Position numbers and translations under genes: made by a program
The notes under the pieces: model-generated
Seen by the model: the letters and a program-made list of their open reading frames with translations, nothing else
Databases searched by the model: none
Told to the model about the DNA's origin: nothing
Shown here: piece by piece, positions 1-8,066 of the stretch
How the letters are laid out: each line of letters opens with the position of its first letter
Position numbering within the stretch: the first letter of the stretch is position 1
Assembly: GCF_002155965.1 (NCBI RefSeq)
Contig: NZ_MUMH01000135.1
Location: 1-32,832 of the forward strand
DNA from: Allokutzneria sp. NRRL B-24872
GTDB taxonomy: Bacteria > Actinomycetota > Actinomycetes > Mycobacteriales > Pseudonocardiaceae
DNA: 32,832 nucleotides
Direction of reading: 5' to 3'

Positions 1-1259
1 ACCCCACGCCCCCGCCCCTCAGCTACGACATCAGCCAGCTCAAGGGCGACACCAAGTCCGACGTGGCGTATTCCAAGGACAAGAACTGCGGCGTTCAAGG
101 CCGCTCCAGCGGAGACCTCACCGCAAGGCCCTGGGGCCAGATGGACCTCAACTTCGAGCAGGCGTGGCGTTTCGGCAAGGGCGAGGGCCAGCTCGTCGCG
201 GTGATCGACACCGGTGTGAACGGCCACCCCCGGCTGGCCGGGCGGTTGACCGCAGGCGGCGACTACGTCGCGGGCACGGACGGCACCGAGGACTGCGACG
301 GTCACGGCACGATGGTGGCGGGCATCATCGCCGCCGACGAGGGCGACTCCAAGACCGGGTTCAAGGGTGTCGCCCCCGGCGCTCGCATCCTGGCGATCCG
401 GCATTCCAGCAAGGCCTACGGCGGTCAGGACAACGGCGTCGCCGTACGGGCCGGGAACCAGACCACGATGGCGAAAGCGATCGTGCGCGCCGCGGACAGC
501 GGAGCCGGAGTGATCAACATCTCCTCCGTCGTCTGCATGACGCCCGGTCAGAACTGGTCCGACATCCAAGCGGCGGCCCGCTACGCCCGGGAGAAGAACT
601 CGGTGGTCGTCGCGGCGGCGGGCAACATCACCACCGGCGAGGGCAGCAACTGCGGCAGGGCCAACCGACCCGACTCGGTGCAGACCGTGCCCACTCCGGC
701 CTGGCTGGACTCCGACGTGCTCACCGTCGGCGCGCTCAACGAGGAGGGCGGGCCCGCGAGCTTCACCATGGGCGGCCCGTGGGTGGACGTCGCGGCTCCA
801 GGCACGAACCACATCTCGCTCGACCCGAGCAGTGGGGCGAGCGGCCTGGCGAACCGCTACGTCGAGGGGAACCAGCTCCGCGACATCCAGGGCACGAGCT
901 TCGCGGCGCCGTACGTGAGCGGGGTCGTCGCGCTGGTCCGCGCCAGGTACCCGCACCTCGACGCGACGCAGGTGATGGAGCGGATCAAGCGGACCGCGCG
1001 GCAGCCTCAGGGCCGGACGGGCCGGGACTTCCACATCGGCTACGGCATGGTCGACCCGGTCGCGGCGCTGACCGCCGTGCTGCCGGAGGAGCAGGGCATA
1101 AACCCGCGTGCACCGCTGCGGTCCACTGTGGACATCGCGCCCGCACCGCCAGCCGACCACCGCCCGCTGACCGTGGCGCTGGTCGGCTCGGGCATCGCGC
1201 TGGGCCTGCTGGCGCTGACGCACCTGGCCGTCCGAGCCCGTCGCCGCCGCACCACCTGA
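1..1259 (+). CDS. mycP: Mycosin MycP, type VII secretion subtilisin-like protease (5' end cut by window)
   Basis: Membrane-anchored S8 serine protease of an ESX (type VII) secretion system. The reading frame is open from base 3, so the true start and signal peptide lie left of the window; the GTG at 63 is only the first in-window start-like codon. The catalytic triad is visible as Asp in VIDTG (207-209), His in DGHGT (303-305) and Ser in GTSFAAP (897-899), with Asn in AAAGN (624-626) for the oxyanion hole. Four cysteines (codons near 87, 294, 534 and 651) fit the two disulfides known in mycosins. A hydrophobic helix of about 22 residues followed by an Arg-rich tail closes the protein, as expected for a C-terminal anchor with the protease domain outside the membrane. 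It converges on eccB with a 17-base gap. In M. tuberculosis mycP4 and eccB4 have this same convergent layout near truA. Confidence 0.95.
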   Translation, partial: PTPPPLSYDISQLKGDTKSDVAYSKDKNCGVQGRSSGDLTARPWGQMDLNFEQAWRFGKGEGQLVAVIDTGVNGHPRLAGRLTAGGDYVAGTDGTEDCDGHGTMVAGIIAADEGDSKTGFKGVAPGARILAIRHSSKAYGGQDNGVAVRAGNQTTMAKAIVRAADSGAGVINISSVVCMTPGQNWSDIQAAARYAREKNSVVVAAAGNITTGEGSNCGRANRPDSVQTVPTPAWLDSDVLTVGALNEEGGPASFTMGGPWVDVAAPGTNHISLDPSSGASGLANRYVEGNQLRDIQGTSFAAPYVSGVVALVRARYPHLDATQVMERIKRTARQPQGRTGRDFHIGYGMVDPVAALTAVLPEEQGINPRAPLRSTVDIAPAPPADHRPLTVALVGSGIALGLLALTHLAVRARRRRTT

Positions 1260-1276
1260 GGCGGGCTCCCCGGCCG

Positions 1277-2803
1277 TCAGCCGCCCGCGCGCTCCTCGCG
1301 GGGGTCCTTGCGGCGCAGGATCTTCGAGTCGTCCAGCGGCACCGCGTCGAACACCCGCCGAGCCTCGCGCGGGTCGAGCCTCGGACCCTCCGGCAGCAGC
1401 CGCAGGATGCTCTCCGGCGCGGCCCAGTACGGCAGCGCGAGCCCGAGGCCTTCGGCCGTGCGCACGTCGGGGATGCCGAACTTCACGCCGCGGTCGGAAA
1501 CGAGCTGGATCGGCCCGGTGGCGAAGTCGTTCTCGGAGGTGGCCGCGCGCACCACGGCGCCCCGGCCGGGCGGCAGGTAGAAGCCGTCCAGCGCCTCGCC
1601 CGAGCCGTCGGCCTGCGCGAGCTGGACGGGCTTCACGGCCTGCCCGAGGTTGTCGCCGACGGTGACCGCCGAGGTCGCCGAGCCGTCCTTCGGCGCCCAG
1701 CTCAGGCACGTGGTCGGCGCACGCTCGATGCTCAGCACGGTCGGCGCGAACCGGGGGAAGTCCTTGACGCCCAAGGGCTTCGCCGTCGTCCTGAGGTTGA
1801 CCAGCTGCTGCGTCGCCATGTCCGGCCAGCCCGTGGTGGCCGCGGTGGAACGGATCAGCTCGGCGACGGTCTCGGTGATCTCCTGCTTGCCGTCCTTGAG
1901 CAGCACGAAGAACTGGAAGTCGCCCCTGGCCCGCTCGGTGCGCACGACGGAGCCGACCTTGTGCTCGGTGCCGAACTCGGTGGCCTCACCGCGCTGCGGG
2001 ATCTCCGGCGCGCGCAGCTCGGCGACCTCGGGGATGGCGTTGAGCAGGCCGCTGCTGACCTTGCGCGGCTTGTTCCCGGTCAGCCGGAACGTCTCGCGGA
2101 CCGCGGCGTTGCCCAGGTCCACCTTCGCCCGCACGGTCCCGGTCCCCTTCATGCCCATGCCGTCGTCGGCGGAGAACACGAGGTAGGTCTGGCCGTTCGG
2201 CCCGGCCAGCAGCAGGCCCTCCTTCTGCCCCAACCTGCGGCCCGGCGCCGCGGTCCCGGCGAGCACGGTGGTGTGCAGTCCCGGCCGCTCGTCGGGGTCC
2301 GGCAGGTCGAGCTTGCGGAAGAGTTCGTCGCACACGGCCCATTCGGGTGAAACCCTTAGGTCTTTGTCGGGAAGAAGCTCGGGAGCTCCCGGAATTCCGG
2401 TGAACGCCCCCCTCGGCACATCGGTGAGCTTCGATTCGTCGACCCGCGACGGAGTTCCGGTCGCACCGCCTCCGGTGGTCATCAGCAACAGCCGCGCGGA
2501 AGCCATGTTCGCCACCGGGATCAGCTGGCGCGGGTTCGAGGTCGCGACAAAAACCGCGCCCGTCTGCTCGCTGATCACGATGCCGTTATCCGGCAGGGTT
2601 CCTTTCGGCTTGATCAGGCCGTACACCAGGAATCCCAGAATGATCGAGACCGCGACGACGGCCCCTGCGGCGGTCGCCCGCATTTGGGTGCGCGCCGGTT
2701 CATGGACCATCACAGCGTCCTTGCGCACCAACGCGGACTCCATGCGGCGAACGACGAATCGATACGCCTGCACCTGTGACTTGGTCGTGGGAGTTGAGGG
2801 CAT
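1277..2803 (-). CDS. eccB: Type VII secretion core protein EccB
   Basis: Core component of the ESX inner-membrane complex, 508 aa, close to the usual EccB length. The N-terminus (MPSTPTTKSQVQAYRF, then MESALVRKD) is the typical cytosolic EccB opening and fixes the ATG start. One transmembrane helix follows at about residues 43-64, and the rest would be the extracytoplasmic repeat domain. Cys158 and Cys366 are the only cysteines and fit the conserved EccB disulfide. It is convergent with mycP and divergent from eccE, so it is probably a single-gene transcript. Assignment to an ESX-4-type locus is inferred from the neighbourhood, not from the protein alone. Confidence 0.95.
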   Translation of the reverse strand: MPSTPTTKSQVQAYRFVVRRMESALVRKDAVMVHEPARTQMRATAAGAVVAVSIILGFLVYGLIKPKGTLPDNGIVISEQTGAVFVATSNPRQLIPVANMASARLLLMTTGGGATGTPSRVDESKLTDVPRGAFTGIPGAPELLPDKDLRVSPEWAVCDELFRKLDLPDPDERPGLHTTVLAGTAAPGRRLGQKEGLLLAGPNGQTYLVFSADDGMGMKGTGTVRAKVDLGNAAVRETFRLTGNKPRKVSSGLLNAIPEVAELRAPEIPQRGEATEFGTEHKVGSVVRTERARGDFQFFVLLKDGKQEITETVAELIRSTAATTGWPDMATQQLVNLRTTAKPLGVKDFPRFAPTVLSIERAPTTCLSWAPKDGSATSAVTVGDNLGQAVKPVQLAQADGSGEALDGFYLPPGRGAVVRAATSENDFATGPIQLVSDRGVKFGIPDVRTAEGLGLALPYWAAPESILRLLPEGPRLDPREARRVFDAVPLDDSKILRRKDPREERAGG

Positions 2804-2905
2804 TCTCGTTTGCTGCTCTCCACTGCGCGGTAGCGTTACGGCCCGGTGCCTATTGGCCCGAGTGGCACCCTACTGGCAGCCAGCGCGGGGAGAGACCGAA
2901 CCGGA
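2804..2905. promoter_or_regulatory. Divergent eccB/eccE spacer with a candidate eccB -10 element
   Basis: This 102-base spacer separates the divergent starts of eccB and eccE and must hold signals for both. On the minus strand TAGGGT (2867-2872) resembles an actinobacterial -10 element about 64 bases before the eccB ATG, but no good -35 is present. GGGGAGAG (2887-2894) is the probable ribosome binding site of eccE. I see no convincing eccE promoter. Confidence 0.25.
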
Positions 2906-4165
2906 ATGTCCGTGACAACGAACCCCACCGCACCCCCTGCCGTCCTCAGGGCGCGGCGGCGCACGGTGGGCGCGAGCCTGGGCGCGCTGCCCGTCGCCAA
3001 CCTCGTCGTCTTCCAGGTCGGAGCCGGGCTCGGGCTGCTCCTGCTGACGGTGAACGGCGCGCTGCTGCCGGTGGCCGCCGGGATCGCGGTCCTCGGCCTG
3101 CTGGTGGCGGCGGCGCGGTGGAACGGGCGCTGGCTGACGCAGTGGATCGCGCTCACCGCCCGCTACACCTTCCGCTCCCACCTGCGCACCGCGCGGCAGT
3201 CCCCGGCGGACGCCCAGCCGGAGTCGGGCCGGACGACGCTCGGCGAGGAGGACCGCAGGGTCGCGCTGCTCCGGCTCGCCGTCCCGGACCTGGTGGTAGC
3301 GCAGGCAACCGACCACGACCGCAACCTGATCGGTCTGGCGTGGCACGAGGGCACCTGGACGGCGGTCCTGCTCGTCGACCCGGCGCCCGGACTGATCACC
3401 AAGGTCGGCAGCACGCCCAACCTGCCGCTGTCCGCGCTCGCGCCGTGCCTGGAGGACCGGGGCGTCGTGCTCGACTCGATCCAGGTCATCAGCCACTGCT
3501 ACCCGGGAAGCGCGGCGCTGCCCGCGACCTCGCCCGCACTGGCCTCGTACCTGGAGGTCCTCGGACCGCTGCCGACCGCGGCGCGGCGCACCACCTGGGT
3601 GGCCGTGCGGCTGGACCCGCAGCGCTGCCTCTCCGCGATCCGCGAGCGCGGCGGCGGCGTCGTCGGCGCCCACCGCGCGCTGCTCGGAGCGCTGTCGCGG
3701 GTGGGGAACGCCTTGGCCGCCAAGGGAGTTCAGACGCGGCCGCTGGACACCGACGAACTGCTGCGCGCCGGGATCTCCGCTGCGGAACTGACCACGGCCA
3801 CCGGCAATTCGGAGGCCGTGCAGCTGCGCGAGCGCTGGACCGGGGTCACCGCGGCCGGGGTCGGCCACGCCAGCTACGCGGTCACCGGCTGGCCGAACCG
3901 TGGCGGGCAGGCGAGCGTGAACGCGCTCACCGGTGTGCGCGCGCTGTCGGCGACCGTGTCCGTGGCGATCTCGCCGAGCGACGAGGACGGCAACGTGGGC
4001 CTGCGCGGCCTGGTCCGGGTCAGCGCACGCACGCCGAAGGAACTGGAACAGGCCGACGAGCGCCTGCAGGCGATCAGCGAGCGGCTCGGCCTGTCGCTGA
4101 CCCCGCTGCGCGGCGTCCAGCTCGCCGGGTTCGCGGCCTCGCTGCCGCTGGGAGGGAACACATGA
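2906..4165 (+). CDS. eccE: Type VII secretion protein EccE
   Basis: Peripheral subunit of the ESX membrane complex, 419 aa from the chosen start. The frame is open further upstream (ATG at 2846), but the ATG at 2906 has a GGGGAGAG ribosome binding site and gives the usual short cytosolic N-terminus. An Arg-rich segment at residues 15-19 is followed by two closely spaced helices at about 27-48 and 51-70, the typical EccE membrane hairpin, and then a long soluble alpha/beta region. Its stop overlaps the next gene's start in ATGA, so the two should be translationally coupled. M. tuberculosis ESX-4 lacks eccE, whereas M. abscessus ESX-4 has it. The call rests on the helix pair plus context. Confidence 0.85.
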   Translation: MSVTTNPTAPPAVLRARRRTVGASLGALPVANLVVFQVGAGLGLLLLTVNGALLPVAAGIAVLGLLVAAARWNGRWLTQWIALTARYTFRSHLRTARQSPADAQPESGRTTLGEEDRRVALLRLAVPDLVVAQATDHDRNLIGLAWHEGTWTAVLLVDPAPGLITKVGSTPNLPLSALAPCLEDRGVVLDSIQVISHCYPGSAALPATSPALASYLEVLGPLPTAARRTTWVAVRLDPQRCLSAIRERGGGVVGAHRALLGALSRVGNALAAKGVQTRPLDTDELLRAGISAAELTTATGNSEAVQLRERWTGVTAAGVGHASYAVTGWPNRGGQASVNALTGVRALSATVSVAISPSDEDGNVGLRGLVRVSARTPKELEQADERLQAISERLGLSLTPLRGVQLAGFAASLPLGGNT

Positions 4166-4893
4166 CCCCGCGCGGCAGGATGCTGGAGAACAAGGCCGCC
4201 GACCTCGGCGTCGCTCCGGAGTTCACGGTCTCCCCGGAGATGCTCGACGCGATCAGCCCGTCCGGCGACCGCGGCGGCATGGTGCTCGGGTGCGGTGCCC
4301 ATGGCGAGCCGCTGTCGGTTTCGGTGCTGCGCAACGCACCCACGCGGATCGCGCTCGTCGGCGGGCTGTACCTGGCGCGCCAGGTCGCGATGCGGGCGAT
4401 GGCCACCGGCGCCTGGGTCGTCGTCGCGACCGGGCGGCCCGCCGCGTGGCACGCCCTGACGAGGGCCGCTGGCCAAGGCCCGGACGGCCGCCCGGTGCCA
4501 CTGGTGCAGATCCGCAGGCTCACGCCGGTCGAGCTGCCCAGGGGTTCGGAGGACGGCCCGCTGCTCGTCGTGCACGACGGCACCGCAGTCCCCCAGGAAC
4601 TGTTCCCGCCGCGTTCTCCTTGGCAGACAACGCTGTACGTGCTCCCGTACCTGCACCCGCAGGCGGCGTCCACGGTGACCGGAGCCGATCTGGCGCTGAT
4701 CCAGCGGCTCCCAGTCGGCCAGGCCCAGCTCGCCGGGCGGATGTGGAACCTGCCTCCGCACCTCGTCCAGCAGCTGACCTCGCTCGGCGACGACCGGGTG
4801 GTCGCCGTCGGCCCGAACCTGTGGCTGCCGATCCGGTTGATCACCACGCCGAGCGAGCAGCAGCTGCTCGGCCCCATCCGCAGGGGCGACTGA
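4162..4893 (+). CDS. Unrecognised ESX-associated protein coupled to eccE
   Basis: A 243-aa protein that I do not recognise. The ATG at 4162 overlaps the eccE stop as ATGA and is preceded by GGAGGG (4151-4156). No signal peptide or membrane helix is visible, so it should be cytosolic. Residues 60-92 look like a beta-alpha-beta unit: strand TRIALVGG, helix LARQVAMRAMATGA, strand WVVVATGRP. Further strands occur near 133-138 (PLLVVH), 157-162 and 212-217 (RVVAVG). There is no Walker A motif, so it is not an evident ATPase, although the fold could be a degenerate nucleotide-binding or Rossmann-like one. It may be the separated C-terminal half of a longer EccE-type protein or a cytosolic partner of EccE. 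Both are inferences from coupling and position. Confidence 0.85.
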   Translation: MTPRGRMLENKAADLGVAPEFTVSPEMLDAISPSGDRGGMVLGCGAHGEPLSVSVLRNAPTRIALVGGLYLARQVAMRAMATGAWVVVATGRPAAWHALTRAAGQGPDGRPVPLVQIRRLTPVELPRGSEDGPLLVVHDGTAVPQELFPPRSPWQTTLYVLPYLHPQAASTVTGADLALIQRLPVGQAQLAGRMWNLPPHLVQQLTSLGDDRVVAVGPNLWLPIRLITTPSEQQLLGPIRRGD

Positions 4894-4996
4894 CGTTTCA
4901 GAACGTGAAGGGTTCCCCAGCACTTCCCGAATTTTGTCAATCACCCCTTCAGACGAAGATGACCGACTTCGACCCTGCCTGAAACCTCTTGCGCCC

Positions 4997-5002
4997 TAGG
5001 GT
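4997..5002 (+). promoter_or_regulatory. Candidate -10 element for the small secreted protein gene
   Basis: TAGGGT lies 41 bases before the ATG at 5043, inside a spacer (4894-5042) that is visibly richer in A/T than its neighbours. No convincing -35 is found 16-19 bases upstream. GAGGGGAA (5028-5035) is a clear ribosome binding site for the gene. The 8-base palindrome TTGATCAA (5014-5021) lies between them. Confidence 0.25.
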
Positions 5003-5042
5003 CTCCCCCGTCATTGATCAACATTCTGAGGGGAATGACCCA

Positions 5043-5372
5043 ATGCGCAAGCTCCTCGGCCTGGCACTGCCGCTGTTCGCGGTGCTGGGCATGACCGCCG
5101 TCGCCGCGCCGAGCGCGGCCGCGGCCCCCTGTGGCTGGTACAAGATCGGCGACACCGGCTACCACAACCACTGCGGCAAGGGCCTCATCCTGGTGAAGTA
5201 CCACTGGAGCAATGGCAACACCGGCACCACGTGCCAGGGCCCGGGCATCATCCCGTTCTACCCGGACGGCAAGCACCAGCGCGTCAACGCGTACTACGTG
5301 CCGAAGAAGCCCGCGACGATGATCAACGCCGCTGGCAAGGAGATCTGCCGCGCCGGTCAGCCCATCGCCTGA
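5043..5372 (+). CDS. Small secreted four-cysteine protein, DUF6355-like
   Basis: A 109-aa exported protein. The ATG at 5043 is chosen because GAGGGGAA precedes it and it starts a clean signal peptide: MRKLL, a hydrophobic core to about residue 22, then an Ala-rich cleavage zone near 25-28. The frame is open from 4989, but that longer form would bury the signal. The mature part is only about 80 residues and contains Cys30, Cys44, Cys64 and Cys102, enough for two disulfides, plus many aromatic residues (PCGWYKIGDTGYHNHCG). The PCG-Y...NHCG...C-GPG...NAYY pattern resembles the DUF6355 family of short secreted actinomycete proteins, recalled from memory and not searched. The function is unknown. 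It stands alone between the ESX genes and truA. Confidence 0.85.
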   Translation: MRKLLGLALPLFAVLGMTAVAAPSAAAAPCGWYKIGDTGYHNHCGKGLILVKYHWSNGNTGTTCQGPGIIPFYPDGKHQRVNAYYVPKKPATMINAAGKEICRAGQPIA

Positions 5373-5384
5373 GCAGGCACCACC

Positions 5385-5424
5385 GAGGTCATCCGCCGAG
5401 GACGCGTACTCGGCGGGTGACCTC
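5385..5424. terminator. Bidirectional terminator hairpin overlapping the truA 3' end
   Basis: The left arm 5385-5400 (GAGGTCATCCGCCGAG) pairs with the right arm 5409-5424 (CTCGGCGGGTGACCTC) over 16 positions with one G-U pair and an 8-base loop. It lies 13 bases after the stop of the secreted-protein gene and contains the last codons and stop of truA, so it could end both convergent transcripts. No U tract follows, which is common for actinobacterial terminators. Confidence 0.75.
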
Positions 5425-6264
5425 CGCGCGTTCCGCGAGCTGGTCATCGGCCGGGTAGTCCACTGCCACGAGGGAAAGCCCGTGCGCGGGGGCGACGACC
5501 ACCGAGCTCGCCCGCACGGTGGAGCTCAGCAGCGCCGCGGGCCACTCCGGCCCCTTGCGACCGTCCCCCACCGCGAGCAGCGCGCCGACGAGGCTGCGCA
5601 CCATCGAATGGCAGAAGGCGTCGGCGGACACGTGCGCGACGAGTTCCTCGCCGTCCGCGAGCCACTCCAGGCGCTGCAACTGGCGCACGGTCGTCGCGCC
5701 GTCCCTGCGCTTGCAGAACGCCGCGAAGTCGTGCTCCCCCAACAACAACCGGGCGGCTTCGTTCATCGCGTCCACGTCGAGCGGGCGCGGCCACGCGACC
5801 ACCTCGCGGGCGCGCAGCGGGCCGGCGCCGTACTCGGCGGCGCTCACGCGGTACTCGTAGTGCCGCCGCAGCGCGCCGAACCGCGCGTCGAACTCCAGCG
5901 GCACCTCGCGGATCGAGTAGACCCGCACGTCCGGCGGCAGCAGCCGGGCCAGCCTGCGCACCAGACCGTCCACTTCGGACGGATCGGCGGAGTCGAAGTG
6001 GGCGACCTGGCCGGTGGCGTGCACCCCGGCGTCGGTCCGCCCCGCGACGGTGAGCTGGACGTCGCGCCGCGTCAGCAGCGACAGCGCGTCCTCCAGCACC
6101 CCGCACACCGTGCGCCTGCCGGGCTGCCGCGCCCAGCCGGAGAAGTCGGTGCCGTCGTAGCCCAGGTCCAGCCGGAACCGGTGCGGGCCCTGGACGCGGA
6201 CGAGCCCGCCGCCCTCCTGCGCGGAGGAAGCGGCGGGCTCGCCGGACTGGGAACCAGTCGTCAC
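5389..6264 (-). CDS. truA: tRNA pseudouridine(38-40) synthase TruA
   Basis: Converts uridines 38-40 of the tRNA anticodon arm to pseudouridine. The protein is 291 aa, slightly longer than many TruA proteins because of a non-conserved N-terminus of about 30 residues. The catalytic Asp78 sits in GRTDAGVH, and [16 protein letters not shown] near residues 34-49 is the usual N-terminal signature. The GTG start overlaps the rplQ stop as GTGA, indicating coupled translation and an rplQ-truA unit as in other actinobacteria. The C-terminal codons are part of the hairpin at 5385-5424. Confidence 0.97.
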   Translation of the reverse strand: MTTGSQSGEPAASSAQEGGGLVRVQGPHRFRLDLGYDGTDFSGWARQPGRRTVCGVLEDALSLLTRRDVQLTVAGRTDAGVHATGQVAHFDSADPSEVDGLVRRLARLLPPDVRVYSIREVPLEFDARFGALRRHYEYRVSAAEYGAGPLRAREVVAWPRPLDVDAMNEAARLLLGEHDFAAFCKRRDGATTVRQLQRLEWLADGEELVAHVSADAFCHSMVRSLVGALLAVGDGRKGPEWPAALLSSTVRASSVVVAPAHGLSLVAVDYPADDQLAERAEVTRRVRVLGG

Positions 6265-6785
6265 TTCTCGGTCTTGTCCTCAGCGGTCTCGGCCTTGGCC
6301 TCGGTCGCCTCGGTCGCAACCTCGGTCTCGGTGCCCTCGACTACCTCGGCAGCCGGGGCCGCCTCGGTCTTCTTCTCGTCCTTGGCGAACTTGGTGCCGC
6401 GAGCGGCGTTCGCCTCGGCGGTGACGGTGCGCTCGGTGATGAGCTCGATCACGGCCATGGCCGCGTTGTCGCCCTTGCGGGGCATCGTCTTGGTGATGCG
6501 GGTGTAGCCACCGGCGCGCTCGGCGAAGTGCGGCCCGATCTCCGCCATCAGCTTGTGCACGATGTCCTTGTCGCGGATCAGCTTCATGATCTCGCGACGG
6601 TTGTGCAGGTCACCGCGCTTGGCCTTGGTGATCAGGCGCTCGGCGTACGGCCGCAGCCGACGGGCCTTGGCCTCGGTGGTGGTGATTCGACCGTGCTCGA
6701 ACAGCGAGGTGGCCAGGTTGGCCAGCATCAGCCGCTGGTGGGCCGGCGACCCACCGAGCCGGGCACCCTTGGTGGGCGTGGGCAT
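6261..6785 (-). CDS. rplQ: 50S ribosomal protein L17
   Basis: Large-subunit protein near the exit tunnel. It begins [24 protein letters not shown], an actinobacterial L17 N-terminus, from an ATG. The core ends near residue 125, and about 50 further residues form an Ala/Glu/Thr-rich acidic tail ending AEDKTEK. E. coli L17 is 127 aa and lacks this tail; such tails recur in actinobacteria and are likely disordered. It lies 61 bases downstream of rpoA and overlaps truA by four bases. Confidence 0.98.
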   Translation of the reverse strand: MPTPTKGARLGGSPAHQRLMLANLATSLFEHGRITTTEAKARRLRPYAERLITKAKRGDLHNRREIMKLIRDKDIVHKLMAEIGPHFAERAGGYTRITKTMPRKGDNAAMAVIELITERTVTAEANAARGTKFAKDEKKTEAAPAAEVVEGTETEVATEATEAKAETAEDKTEK

Positions 6786-6846
6786 GTCTTGCTCCTCTTG
6801 AGATCAAGCCGCGCGACGCCACTGCGGGCGCGCTCGGTGAGCAGCT

Positions 6847-7896
6847 CTACAGCTGCTCGGTCTCGGCGTAGTCGTGGCCATCGTCGTTGCCGTGGTCGAC
6901 GCCCGCGGACCAGCCCTCGGAGGCGTAGTCCGCCGCGGCGGCCGACGGGTCGAACCCGGGCGGGCTGTCCTTGAGCGCGAGCCCGAGGCCGGCCAGCTTC
7001 AGCTTGACCTCGTCGATCGACTTGGCGCCGAAGTTCCGGATGTCCAGCAGGTCCGCCTCGCTGCGCGACACGAGCTCACCCACGGTGTGGATGCCCTCGC
7101 GCTTGAGGCAGTTGTAGGACCGGACGGTGAGGTCCAGGTCCTCGATCGGCATCGCGAACGCGGCGATGGTGTCCGCCTCCGCGGGAGACGGGCCGATCTC
7201 GATGCCCTCGGCGTCCACGTTGAGCTCACGGGCCAGCCCGAAGAGCTCGACGAGGGTCTTGCCAGCGGAGGCCACCGCGTCCCTCGGGGTGATCGAGGGC
7301 TTGGTCTCCACGTCCAGGATCAGCTTGTCGAAGTCCGTGCGCTGCTCGACACGGGTGGCCTCGACCTTGTACGTCACCTTCAGCACCGGCGAGTAGATCG
7401 AGTCGACCGGGATGCGGCCGATCTCGGCACCGGCCTGCTTGTTCTGCATCGCCGGGACGTAGCCGCGACCGCGCTCGACGACGAGCTCGATCTCCAGCTT
7501 GCCCTTCCCGTTGAGGGTGGCGATGTGCAGGTCGGGGTTGTGCACCGTCACGCCCGCGGGCGGAACGATGTCGCCGGCGGTGACCTCGCCGGGGCCCTGC
7601 TTGCGCAGGTACATCGTCACCGGCTCGTCCTCCTCGGAGCTGACGACCAGCTCCTTGAGGTTGAGGATGATGTCGGTGACGTCCTCCTTCACACCGGGGA
7701 CCGTGGTGAACTCGTGCAGCACACCGTCGATGCGGATGCTGGTCACCGCGGCGCCCGGGATGGACGACAGGAGGGTCCTGCGCAGGGAGTTGCCGAGCGT
7801 GTAGCCGAAGCCCGGCTCCAGCGGCTCGATGACGAAGTGGGACCGCGTGTCGTTGACCGAGTCCTCGGCCAGCGACGGGCGCTGAGAGATGAGCAC
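6847..7896 (-). CDS. rpoA: DNA-directed RNA polymerase subunit alpha
   Basis: Assembly subunit of RNA polymerase, 349 aa. The N-terminal domain (about 1-235) includes the dimerisation segment [15 protein letters not shown] (31-45). The C-terminal domain (about 250-312) has the DNA-contact segment [14 protein letters not shown], with Arg259 equivalent to E. coli Arg265, and the helix-hairpin-helix [11 protein letters not shown]. About 35 further residues form an acidic tail ending [12 protein letters not shown]. The start codon is GTG (7894-7896), with a purine-rich ribosome binding site near 7903-7912. A strong hairpin in the 170-base upstream spacer suggests that rpoA is partly uncoupled from rpsD. 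Confidence 0.99.
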   Translation of the reverse strand: MLISQRPSLAEDSVNDTRSHFVIEPLEPGFGYTLGNSLRRTLLSSIPGAAVTSIRIDGVLHEFTTVPGVKEDVTDIILNLKELVVSSEEDEPVTMYLRKQGPGEVTAGDIVPPAGVTVHNPDLHIATLNGKGKLEIELVVERGRGYVPAMQNKQAGAEIGRIPVDSIYSPVLKVTYKVEATRVEQRTDFDKLILDVETKPSITPRDAVASAGKTLVELFGLARELNVDAEGIEIGPSPAEADTIAAFAMPIEDLDLTVRSYNCLKREGIHTVGELVSRSEADLLDIRNFGAKSIDEVKLKLAGLGLALKDSPPGFDPSAAAADYASEGWSAGVDHGNDDGHDYAETEQL

Positions 7897-7923
7897 TGTC
7901 TGTTCCCTTTCCTACCGGTGACC

Positions 7924-7929
7924 GCTATA
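7924..7929 (-). promoter_or_regulatory. Candidate rpoA -10 element
   Basis: TATAGC on the minus strand, inside the short A/T run CATATAGC, about 28 bases before the rpoA GTG and downstream of the hairpin after rpsD. No good -35 is visible. The call rests on the A/T island in a GC-rich spacer and the need for a promoter if the hairpin terminates. Confidence 0.25.
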
Positions 7930-8028
7930 TGACACCGAGAGAAATGACGCACCGGAGACCAGGCGGACCTGGAGGACCGGCAGGGCGACGGCACACCCTG
8001 TAGTGCCGCCACCGAGTTCGGACGCGGG

Positions 8029-8061
8029 TCCGGGGCGGTCGTCTGCGACGACCGCCCCGGA
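8029..8061 (-). terminator. Hairpin after rpsD, before rpoA
   Basis: Perfect 15-bp stem: 8029-8043 (TCCGGGGCGGTCGTC) pairs with 8047-8061 around a 3-base loop. It begins five bases after the rpsD stop on the transcribed strand. There is no U tract. It lies inside what is usually a continuous alpha operon, so it could be a terminator, an attenuator or an RNA-processing or stability element. Confidence 0.7.
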
Positions 8062-8066
8062 ACACG

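Noticed and set aside
1260-1288. Terminator between convergent mycP and eccB
   Set aside because: Only a 6-bp GC stem (1261-1266 with 1283-1288) with a 16-base loop; too weak in GC-rich DNA to call.
164-2350. 728-codon plus-strand frame spanning mycP and eccB
   Set aside because: It covers two genes of opposite strand with intact catalytic or structural motifs; its own translation is Arg/Gly/Ala-rich noise.
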